DNA of 64,000 bases from Gambelia wislizenii. Lineage: Eukaryota > Chordata > Lepidosauria > Squamata > Crotaphytidae. Made by a program: the position numbers and the translations under genes. How positions within the stretch are numbered: the first letter of the stretch is position 1; each line of letters opens with the position of its first letter. This document shows, piece by piece, positions 35,901 through 47,900 of this stretch. The stretch is from assembly GCA_030847615.1 (NCBI GenBank), contig JAUMIR010000003.1, positions 76,208,001-76,272,000 on the forward strand, read 5' to 3'. The notes beneath the pieces were generated by a model. That model did no database searches and was not told the origin of the DNA. It saw only the letters and a list, made by a program, of their open reading frames with translations.

Positions 35901-38900
35901 ATTGATGCAGGATGGCATTTAAACAAATCGTATTCTCGAATTCTATGAGGAGTATTTTTGCCATTTAGACAACCCCATAAATGAATGTTTTGTTTAGACT
36001 TGGATCCCAGATATCTCATTATGTATGTATATGCAAATACAGGTATTCCAAAATATTAATAATAATAATAATAATAATCTGAAATCCAAAAGCATTTCAG
36101 ATAAGGGATACTCAACCTGTAATATCTTAACTGACTTTGTGGGTCATTACGTTGAAACTGGAAAGTAATTCTCATGAAACTCAACATCTAAAGCAGAAAT
36201 TCCTCTACTCAGTTTTATTAGATGTATATACACATATGCGCTCCTGAAAAAGAAAAAAAAATGGGTAAGAATGAGGGGTGAAGCACAGAGATTACAAACT
36301 TATTTGCTAGCCTCTCTTTTCCTGATTGTAAATTTGTATGGGAGATTTCGAGGTGGAAGTCTCTGTATGTTTTTGCTTAAAGTGTGTCACATGCTTAGGA
36401 ATGCAGTCAGATTATAATAGTGACAAAGTGCCGGAAAGAGGAGGGTGACTGAGAAGCAAAAAATCAGCCCCAGGCATTGGAAAGAGAGCTAGGAATACAG
36501 AGTCTGGCCAGTCTTTAGGGCCAGATTAGAGATTCTGCCATGTGTTAACAGTTTTAAGAGGTGTTTGTTTAAAGGGGGATATTTTTTCCTCTTCTTTGGA
36601 GTACTTTGTCTTTTTAATTAAAAAAAAAATAGCACTCATCCGTAGAAAAAGATGTAGGTATGAAGGATGTCTTGTGTTCTTGGATGTATTTGCTTTCTTC
36701 CAGTTTGCACCTTACACGAGTACTTTGTGTTTTATAGATTACCTTTCCAGAGAAATCTCAGTTCATCCTCAATCAGGAAAAGATTCTTGCGTTTGTTACC
36801 TCATTAAATAAAGCAAGGAAGCAAATAAGTAAAAACCAAAACAAGATATGCAATCCCAATTACAGAATATTGTAGGGAGTAATACTGTAGGGAGTAGGGA
36901 GCCACACTGAGAGAGCCAGTATGGTGTTGGGGTTTGCTGTTGGACACTCTCTTAGCCTCAGAGGAAGGCAAAGGCAAAGGCAACCTCCCTCTGAACAAAT
37001 ATTGCCAAGAAAAGGCTGTGATATGCTCACCTTAGGATCATCACAAGTAGGAAATTACTTGAAGGCACTCAACAAAAACAAAGCCACAGTGACTATAGTG
37101 GGACTTTCTTCTGAGGAAACATACAGATTACTAGATTGTGCACCAAGTGTTTCTTTCTGTCTTTAAATAATTTTCAAGTCAGTTGGAGTAGGATTGTTGA
37201 TTGAAATACGCAGGAAAAAGTAACAGGTTTGAACTGGTATTTCCCATGCTCATGAAAATTAAATATCAACACTTGCACTAGCTGACATCTAAGCTTAATT
37301 GACTTGTCTAACATCTTCTATTGTAATTTTTAAAAATCCACTGATTATTTGAGATGTTCTGCTGGAGCAACTATTCTGGTTTGAGCAGCATGGTATTTCA
37401 CATCCACCAGTGGCCATTGATTAGTATCCCTCTGATATTGTTTTTTCCAGCACAGCTTATTCGGATAGGAAAAGAAGCTGTTTAAAAGAAGCACCTTACT
37501 ATGTGTGTCTGCCCATCATGTGCCTCATGGGTTTTGAGTTCTGTCCACTGATGCATGAAAAGCTTTCTTCTTTGTTAACACTCACAGCTAATGGGGAAAT
37601 GGACTTCTTCTATTTAGTCTCATGTTTGATGGATGGAATTGCTAGCAAATCTCCAGTTGCAGACTTCTTTTTTCACCCTCTTCTTGTTTGGGAGTAGAAT
37701 CTATTTCATGTTTCCACTGCTATCCATAAGGATTAGTTTACTATGATTGTTCCTGTGATTTGCGGAGACAGAGCTGTCTATGGTCTTGCATTTTGTGAGA
37801 AGGAATGTAAGTGCATGTCATGGGAAGGCAATTTGTATCTATTTGTCCTTGTGGAAGTAACCAAACTCTGGCCAGAGTCATCACAGAGCTTGGGTGCATT
37901 TAAGTCCCGTAGATTTTGATGAGGTTTAGATCCACATAGTTGCATGCTGGGTACTGGCTTCTGTAGGCAAACCAGAATGAATATCTGATGGAAATTATTT
38001 CCTATTGTGCCCTTGCTTCAAGGGAAAAATAGATCATAAAGGTTTTAATGGCAATTTTTTAAAAGTTAATCTGCATCTCTATTGGAATTGGCCAAGATTA
38101 GTAACTGTACCTAATTTTACTTGTCCAGAAGAATTGGCCCTAAGAATTCTAAAGTTACCTGTTTTTACTTCCTCCTTAAAGGCCAACTTCTGAGATGTTT
38201 TGGCTTAGGTTTTGAGCTGAAAAATTTGGTTTGGTAAAGAGTATGTCATGGTAAAACCTCGAACATCTGAGTGACCATGAACAGTTCTGCAAGGAACAAT
38301 GGAGATCTTCCTTATATAGCACCACAAAATGCACACCATTCTTTTACAGTTGTGTGAAAAAGAACGTAACCCTCTTTGAATTCTATAGTTTTACATATCA
38401 GAACATAATAATCATCTGTTCCTTAGCAGGTCTTAAAATTAGGTAAATACAACTTCAGATGAACAACAACACATAACATATTACACTATGTCATGATTTA
38501 TTCAACAAAAATAAAGCCAAAATGGAGAAGCTATGTGTGAAAAACTAAGTACATAAGAATTAAGATGCTAAGTAGCAGATAGGTGCTGCTAATGCCCTTG
38601 ATTAATTGATCATCAGCAAGTGTGACCATCTCTATAAAAGCCAAATCTTTAGCAATTTGCTAGTCTGGAGTATTCAGGTGTGTGCTAACACAATGCCAAG
38701 GAGGAAAGACATCAGCAATGATCAGCAATGATCAGCAATTGCTGCTGCCCATCAATATGGGAATGGTTATAAGGCAATCTCCAAACAATTTAAACTCCAT
38801 CATTATTCAGAAGTGGAAAATATTCAAGACAGTTGCCAATCTATTCAAGAGTGCATATCCCAGCAAATTCACCCCAAGGTCAGACCGTGCAATGCTTAGA

Positions 38901-41900
38901 GAAATTGCAAAAATCCCAAGAGGTACATCTCAGACTCTACAGGCCTCAGTTAGCATGTTACATGTTAAAGTTCATGTACAATTAGAAAAAGACTGAACAT
39001 GTTAACAGTACAATTAGAAAAAGACTGAACAAGTATGGTTTGTTTGGAAGAGTTGCCAGGGGAAAGCCTCTTCTCTCTAAAAAGAACATGGCAGCACAGG
39101 TTAGGTTTGCAAAGTTGCACCTGAACAAACCACAAGACTTCTGGAACAATGTCGTTTGGACAGATGAGACCAAAATGGAGATGTTTGGCGATAGTGCACA
39201 GCGGCACGTTTGGCAAAAACCAAACATAGCATATCAGCACAAACACCTCATACCAACTGTCAAGCACAGTGGTGGAGGGGTGATGATTTGCGCTTGTTTT
39301 GCAACCACAGGACCTGGGAACCTTGCAGTCATTAAGTCCCATGAACTCCTCTCTATACCAAAGTTTTCTAGAGTCAAATGTGAGGCCATCTGTCCAACAG
39401 CTAAAGCTTGGCTGAAACTGGGTCATGCAATGGGACAATGATCCCAAGCACACCAGCAAATGTACAACAGAATGGCTGAAAACGAAAAGAATCAAGGTGT
39501 TGCAAGGGCCCAGTCCAAAGTCCAGACCTCAACCCGATTTGAAATGTGGCAGGCAGGACTTTAAGAAAGCTGTGCATAATCAAATGCCTGCAAAGCTCAA
39601 AGAAGTGAAGCAACCTTGTAAAGAAGAGTGGGTCAAAATTCCTCCACGATGTGAGAGACTGATAAAGTCATACAGAAAACAATTACTTCAAGTTATTGCT
39701 GCTAAAGGTGGTACTGCAAGATGTTGAATCATAAGATGTACTTAGTTTTTCCCACATGGCTTCTCCATTTTGGCTTTGTTTTTATTGAATAAATCATGAC
39801 ATGGTGTAATATGTTATGTGTTATTCATCTGAAGTTGTATTTGCCTAATTTTAAGACCTGCTAAGGAACAGATGATTGTTGTTATGTCCTAGAATCATAG
39901 AATCATAGAATTGCAGAGTTGGAAGAGACCACAAGGGCCATCCAGTCCAACCCCCTGCCATGCAGGAAATCACGATCAAAGCATCCCCGACAGATGGCCA
40001 TCCAGCCTCTGTTTAAAGACCTCCAAGGAAGGAGACCCCACCATGCTCCGAGGGAGTGCGTTCCACTGCCGAACAGCTCTGACTGTCAAAAAGTTCCTCC
40101 TCATGTTGAGGTGGATTCTCTGTTCCTGGAGCTTGCATCCATTGTTCCGTGTTCCAATCTCTGGAGCAGCAGAAAACAAGCTTGCTCCATCCTCAATGTG
40201 ACACCCCTTCAAATACTTAAACAGGGCTATCATATCGCCTCTTAACCATCTTTTTTCCAGGCTAAACATACCCAGCTCCCTAAGTCTTTCCTCATAAGGC
40301 ATGGTTTCCAGACCTTTCACCATTTTAGTCGCCCTCCTCTGGACACGCTCCAATTTGTCAGTATCCTGATATGTAAAACCATAGAATTCAAAGACTGTAT
40401 ATTTTCTTTTTCACATGACTGTATATGCGCAATAGAATAAGCCACAGGTAGCTTAAAATCAAACATTTAACAGTGCAAAAGACCACAAGTGTGGGAGGCG
40501 GGGGAGAAAAGAAAAAAGAAAAAGTAACAGGTGAACAAAAGCAGTTACACTTGCTTAAGCTATCCCATTGAAGTAGACCTCAGCTATGTAGTCTTAATTC
40601 ATTTTCTGGGTCCAAGAGAAAATAGATGCATTAATTTGTGTTAATGCAAACATTAATGTGTGTTAATAGTAAACAGCCAGAATACCTTGAGCGCTGGAGC
40701 CTATGGTGCATTTGAAAGGTTGGTGCATCTGAGCTTGTTGCTGTAATGTACTGCCAGGACAAAAGCATTCCTGCATTTTGTTCCTCTCACTATTGCACGT
40801 ACATCCTTTCATACAGAGCTCTTGCAGAGTTCTCTTTTTTTTATCACTCTACAAAGGGCCAGATTTCGACTCTAGTATGACTCTTGGTGGTGCTGGTTAA
40901 AATAAAACCTCTGTGGTCTCTGTGACTGATCATGCTTCTTTTCGAGTTGAAAAATGAAATGTGTACAGTACTTTCTTCCCAAAGAAATGTGTAATTTCTT
41001 CTCAATGTAATGCTTTAGAGTAGTACCATCTTGCTCTCTTTGCAGTGGGGTTAGTTATCTTCTACTTGTGAATATTTCTTCTGATCTGATACCCCTGTGT
41101 GAGGATTTGTGGCAAGCCATGTTCTTGAAATGTAAAGAAATGTAACTGACTTGAGGATCAGGTTTGTTAAGATTAAGGATTGAGTTTGAAATTGGCTAAT
41201 TAGAAAGGAAGTGAGCAAGTTTCCCACTCACATTGTGAAACTCGCCAGAAAAATTCAGTCATGACCATGTTAACTCAGAGGTAAGTGCAGTTCCTTTGTC
41301 CTGTGTTCTTTTTTAAACCCCTGCCAAATATGGTGCTCAAATAGTGCAGACATATCTCTTCCTCAGTGTCCAGAGAGGAGGGAATGGTAAGACTTAGTCT
41401 TTGGGAAAGGGGAGGAGACCACATTCACTACCCCCTCAGTTATGTTGTATCCACTGTGTTGATGGAACTGTGATGGTTGTCAACTCTAGGAGACCTCTGT
41501 CTGGAAGCATCCTAAGATACCTGTGTCAGGGCTATAGGTGCCAGTGTTATAATGCACTAGATATATGTATAATATTACAGTGGTGTAAATGTGATAAGTT
41601 TTATCCTTCTTCCTTTAAGCACTGGGACAATGATGGAGTTAACCTGGTTCATTTGTGTAATGTAAGTATTCCCATGGAGTTCTGCCTGGTGCTGACTTTT
41701 CCATGCTTACTTTTCCTCTGCAGAGTGGCTGGTGTCCCAGTGAAGGAAAGAGTCAAAGTTTCCCAGAATTGGAGACATGGACGCTGTCAGAGAATCCCAC
41801 TCCTCAAATGGAAACGCAAGCAAGTGACTCCTTTTCTTTCTTCAGATCCCAATATTTCCAATCAGCATTCCTTACTGTTTTTGGAGTTTATTGTGTTCTT

Positions 41901-44900
41901 GGTCTCTGCTAGGTTATTTCAAATTTGAATATTCTGAGACAGAGGGCTTCTCTAGACAATAAAAAAACTCCTCATAGAATGTGAGGAGCATACTTCTGTC
42001 CCAACGAGATCCCGCAATGATTCACCATTTTCAGAAGGAGGGGGGGCACAAACTGCAAAAACTACATGGGAAAAGCCTTCATGGCTTTTCCTGTATTTTT
42101 TAAAATTGGGAAGGCACATTATTGCTTGTTAGGACAGCCGATTTGCATCCCTGTGCATTCCAGAAGTCGAAAGCTCATTGGTCGGACATGTGCGGGGGTG
42201 GGGGGCTTGCTGCCAACTAAGTTGCTGGAACCACCATTTTTGAGTTTTGCAGTTGTGATCGGGCACATTTTTGCAACAGCAAGGCAACCAACCAGCTTTT
42301 TTAAGCAGAAGGTCGCACTTGTGCACCTTAGATTTAATTCTTTAAAATGTGCAGTGGCAACAACTTGTGGAGAATAAAAACGTGAGTAATTGACTCTTTG
42401 CTACCATCTTGATTTGCAGGCATACCTCCATGTGAACTTCAAACACAGATAACTTTGCATACCAGCAATCTTGCCAAAAAAAGTGAAAACAAATGGACGC
42501 TGCTGCGATTTTCCCTTAATGCACTGCCTCCTCCTCCTCCTCCTCCTCTGGCTTTTCTTCGCAAACGAAGATTCAGGAAGGACTCATCCCACGCTTTGTG
42601 CAAGCGTGCTGATGATTAAAAAGGCCAACCCGAGATAAACAAGTCCGGTTGCAGAAAGCACAGCAGAAGATCTCCTTGGGTGATGTTTCCAGGTTGTGAT
42701 TCTTTCTGCATTGTCATTTCTCTTCAAGACTTGTTTGGCGTGAGTTCTCAAATAAGACTGCAGCATTGTGGATAGTGCGTCTCCATGCCTCCTGATGTGA
42801 GACCAGGGCGGACCATTGTTGGTGATGATAGAATCATAGAATCATAGAATTGTAGAGTTGGAAGAGACCACGAGGGCCATCGAGTCCAACCTCCTGCCAT
42901 GCAGGAATACACAAAGCATCCCTGACAGATGGCCATCCAGCCTCTCTTTAAAGACCTCCAAGGAAGGAGACCCCACCACGCTCTGATCAGTTTGACCAAG
43001 CCTGAGATGTTGTTTCAGGGAGTTCTTGTGTCGCTTTTTTGGAGCGCCCTGCTTACGCTGACCCGTGGTGAGTTCACAGTAGAGTACTATTTTTGGGAGG
43101 TGATGGTCCTCCATCTTAGAAACATGCCCTGCCCAGCGCAGCTGTGTCCTCAATATCATGCCCTCAATGCTGGTGATCCCTTGCTTGCTCAAGGAGAGCA
43201 ACATTAATCACATAGTCAGCCCAGTGTGTATTTAGGATTGTGTGTATACAGCGCTGATGAAAGCATTTGAGGAGTCGTAAGTGTTGGCAATAGGTGACCC
43301 ATGTTTCAGACCCGTAAATGAGAATAGACAGTACATTGGTTCTGTACACATTGATTTTTGTGCTTCACCTCAGGTGTTTATTACTCCAGACTCTTTTGTA
43401 ATGTCTTCCAAATGCACTATATGCCTTTGCTAATCTGTGATCAATCTCTTTGTCAATCTTGGCATCTGAGGAGATGATGCTTCCCAGGTAGGTGAACTGC
43501 TGAATGGACTTAAGCACAGATTTGCTGACGGCAATGTGGGGATGATGGATGCACAATATAATGCACTGCAGTCCACATTATATTGTCTCGTCTAGATGAC
43601 CCCTGGGTAGATGCTGCCACTGCTTTGTTTGTACCCTGATGTAGGCTTCCAGATTGACAGTTCTCATTTTTTGACCAACCATTTTTTCTTGTCATGAGAA
43701 TTGAGGGTCTACAAAAAAGGTAGCACCTACCCCCATGCAGCCCAAGGGCTGTGTGTTGCCTATCCCTGGATTAAAGGTAGTTGAAAAATTGCTTTTCTTC
43801 CTTCTCAGTTTCACAAGGAATATAGCTTCCCCATGTAATGTGTTATAACAATGATTACATAGTTATTATTCATTGTGTTTCAAAGACTTTTGACATCTTT
43901 ACTGTTATGCTTAAATTACGAGGAAACAATTGCATTGCTGGAAAAATTAGCTGTTTCCCCCTGAGCTTGTGTATGAGTACAGAAGTACCTATTGGGTAAA
44001 AATAGTGATACTTTTAGTGACGAGATGCTACCTCCAAATTTTTAAGAATTCTATTTTTTTAAAAAAAATTCTGCTAGTTGAGACAGTTCTCTTTTTCTCC
44101 ACCCTATACGGCATTACCCTATATGTGTAATGCAGTTCCAGTACCAAAAATGTTAAAATGTACATATTTAGTGAGGAAAGATATTGAAAAATGAAAAGCG
44201 TGTCCAAAAATAAGCTAAAATACCCATTTACATATCAACCTTTATGCAATTAAAAATGTGACTAATTGCATTTTCAGTGAACACACGTGAAACAGAAACA
44301 GACCAAAAACAGACTGATCTGCCCATTCCTATGTCTAATACTTAAAATATTTTTTTTCTCCAGTTTAATGCCCTGGATGCAGCTAGATGGGGACTACCTC
44401 TATTTATCCCAGGCAGAAGAAATCCAAGTTTATTGGCTCCATCCCAAGGGCACCAACTTGCCATGCTGTCCTCAGGCGGTCTTCTCTGGACACCAGGAAG
44501 ACGTGTGCCGCTTTGTGCTTACTAATGGCCATATTGTCAGTGGAGGAGGGTAAGCTCTTCATTGTAGAAAAAAGGGATGGAGAATGATGGTGACTGAGCC
44601 ATCCAGCAATAGTTTATAGGTGCACTTGAATAAGAGCTGGAAAAATGGTCTCCTAGAGCTTCCATATTACATGACTTCCTTTTATTTTAGCGGATCGCTG
44701 TTTGGGGATCACTATGTATATCAGTCTCTGTGGCTGGGCGTACGTGCAGAGAATGTGATATAGGGCTGAAAGTTTAGTTTCCTGAGTATTTAAGCTAAAA
44801 AAAAAACTTTAAAAAGTGTAGGTTTAATGGCTGAAATTAAACATTTGACAGGGTGAGGCAATGCCTGCTAGCATCTCAAGAGACCCGAGAGGTGGCTGAA

Positions 44901-47900
44901 ACAGATTTCCAGTGCCTTGGAAGAGAACTTTAGTGGCATCCATAGGTCCTTGTCTCTTCCTATTATCCAAAACAGAATAATTTATGTAAAATACCAAAAA
45001 CATAGAAGCAGTGGTACAAAACTAACAAAACATTCTGCAAGTTTGCTCAGTTTGCATTATTTATTCAGGTAACAGAATTCTGCTTGCCTTGGCAGAGAAT
45101 GTGGATTGCCTGAGCACAGAATTCATTCCAAAATCAATCTCATTGCAAGACAAGGACTGCCCAATCATATACATGTGTTTTATTCCTTTGCTTGCATCTG
45201 ATGTTTCTAATCCCCCTGTCAAAACATAACTTTTAGGAAGAATTTGTAAATATTTTGAGTCCTACACAGTATTCACTGACAAATTAAATATATAATGTGC
45301 ATTATATTTGAAGAAATGATCCTCAAATGGTTGTATCTTTGACATGAATGGGAATAAACAGCAAGAATAGTCTGAATGAGTTTTTATCATGGCTGTGGCT
45401 AGGTTTCTCAAAGCTTGTTGGTTTCCATTTATTTTTAGGGCTCAGATGTCTGAGAAAAGTAAGTTACTGCTGTACACCTTTACGTTATTTTTATCAGGTG
45501 AGCAGTTGCAACCCTCCAGATGTTGTTGTACTGGAACTCACCACAGTAAACCAGTAAAGTCAATTCTGAATGGTACTGGCATTTGCAGTCTAACAACATC
45601 TTGAGGCTCACAGTTGCCCATCCACCTGATCCAGAGTAATGTGACATGGAATTCAGTAACTTGGCTCCTGGTGTTAGAGGGTAGGTACTCTGTTTGGATA
45701 TCTGTAGCTGCTATATAAACTGTCAGAGTGTTATGTGCTTTGTGGCATTATTCTGAGAAAGTCCACCTTCTTACTTGAGGGTTTATTTTTCAGAGATGGT
45801 GCTATTGTTCTCCATAAACTGAATGGCTCCTTCAGCTTCAAGTTTTTGGGGCATGAACAAGAAGTAAACTGTGTGGATTGCCAAGGCGGCATTGTTGTGA
45901 GTGGTTCCCGGGACAGAACAGCAAAGGTGAGATCATATGTCGTGTCTCACATGTATGCTTACAGGTGGGGTACATGTGCATGTAAAGAAATTTGGAAGAT
46001 GGGCAAGAGGAGTAGTAGTCTCATTCAAGGTTAACAACTAAAATAGAATGAAAGGGGTTGAAAGATGTGTGGAGATTGGTAAAGGGAGATGAAAGGAAAT
46101 ATACATATTTTTCAATGGTACATAAGAATTATTCAAGAATTGATTAAATTTTTGTATCAAAAAATTTAATTGCTAAAATTATAAATTCACTGATAGGAAG
46201 TATAAAAGTAACAGATCATGCCTTGGTCAATGTGGAGATTATATTGAAGAGAGATTATGAACAGGTGAAAAGGTGGAGGTTGAATACAAAAATTTTAAAT
46301 TATAGAGAAATAGTAGAAAAAATTGAGCATGGATGGCAAGAATTATGGGAATTAAATGATAAAGAAGTGTCAAAAAGAATTTTGTGGGATAGTATGAAAG
46401 CTGTGATAAGGGGAATATGTATAAAAGAAACATTTAATTTAAAAAAAGACAATGAGAGAAAAAGGAAATTAGAAAGGGAAATAGAATTATTGGAAAATTA
46501 ATATATATTAGATAAGGAAAAACAAACCTATATTGCGCTACGAGCAAAGAGGGAGGAATTGGATAAAATGGAAGTAGATGAAGTACAGGAAAATTTAATT
46601 TATCTAGAGAGTAGTTTGAATTTAGTAATAAAAATTCAAAAATGTTGCCTATATCCCACAGAAGAAGAAAATGGAAAATATGATAACTGGGATTAGAGAT
46701 AAATCAGGTAAAATGTGTAGAACAATGAAGGAAAAATTAAAAATGTTTGAGGAGTTTTATAAAGACTTGTACTAATCAGAGAATAAACCAGTAGAACAAA
46801 TAGAAAAAGATGTAGGGGGAAATCGGAAAATTAAAATAGAAGTGGAAGATAGGGGTTTATTAGAAAAACCAATTACGAAAATGGAAGTAGAAGAGGCAAT
46901 AAATAATTTAAAAAGTGGGAAAGCTCCAGGAGTGGATGAGTTAGGACCAGATTATTATAAGATATTTAAAAAGAAGTTAATATCTAAATTAATAGAATTA
47001 TTTAATAATATAATAATTGGAGATAAAATCCCCCCATCATGGCAACAATCACAGATAATATTGATACCAAAACCAGATAAGGATTTGATGGACTGTGGAT
47101 CGTACAGGCCTATATAATTGATAAATCAAGATGCAAATTTATTATCAGCAATAACGGCAAAGAGAATGAATAGTTGTATGTATAAATATATATTAAAGGA
47201 TCAGTGTGGGTTTGTGAAAGGAAGACAAATGTCAAATTTAATAGGAAGGGTGTTAAATAAAATACATATAATCGGGAAAACAAAATTAAAGGTAGGGATA
47301 TTAGCATTAGATATATTTAAAGCATTTGACTGTGTGGAATGGCCAACATTAAAAATAATTGTGTAAGAATTTGGAATGGGGAAGAGCTTTAGAGGATTAA
47401 TAGATCAATTATATTCCCATAACACAGCTACAGTGATGGTTAATGATGGAATAACAAGAGAGATAAAAATAATGAGAGGAACAAGACAAGGTTGTCCACT
47501 TTCCCCAATATTGTTTGCAGTGGTAATAGAAATTCTAGCAAATGTGATAAGAAATGATAATCGTATAGAAGGAATTGGATTAGAAACAAAACATAAGATA
47601 AGTTTGTTTGCTGACAATAAATACATTGTTAACAATTAAGGAATTGATCAACGGAATAGGAAAAATTAAAGAACTTTTAAAATTATTTGGGGAGATAACA
47701 GGTTTACAGGTTAGTTGGGATAAATCAGATATGATGTTGTTTAATTATACTAAGGAAGAAGAAAATAGATTTATAAAAGAGAAAAAATTAGAAGTAAGAT
47801 TAAAAAGTAATATTAAATATTTAGGAATAAATATTACAAAAGATTTAAAGGAATTAGAATAGAAAAATATTATGGTATTAAGGAAAGAAATGGAAAAGAA

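Larger units (their letters stand above)
38347..40421 (+). mobile_element. Tc1/mariner transposon with long TIRs, right TIR split by CR1
   Basis: The left end CAGTTGTGTGAAAAAGAACG and the inverted right end (TTCTTTTTCACATGACTG) are flanked by TA. The TIRs run inward for at least 150 bp (for example ATCATCTGTTCCTTAGCAGG against its complement at about 39858-39878). The transposase gene between them is broken. A CR1 at 39891-40372 sits inside the right TIR; the remaining ~50 bp of TIR resumes at 40373. Confidence 0.93.
11751..41723 (+). other. FBXW4 intron 1 (about 30 kb)
   Basis: Runs from donor GTAAGC to acceptor CTTTTCCTCTGCAG. It is filled with transposon relics (listed separately) and unassigned AT-rich sequence. 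No additional FBXW4 exon or other host gene was recognised inside it. Confidence 0.9.
41820..44363 (+). other. FBXW4 intron 2 (GC-AG)
   Basis: Donor GCAAGT, acceptor TTTTTTTCTCCAG. Contains a family A MITE, a LINE copy and a nested CR1. Confidence 0.8.

Noticed and set aside
38965..39495. 176-codon minus-strand open frame
   Set aside because: Antisense to the Tc1 transposase, with no independent support.
41824..41829. GT donor for FBXW4 exon 2 at 41824
   Set aside because: Would give phase 0, whereas the only good exon 3 acceptor requires phase 2. The GC donor four bases upstream fits.
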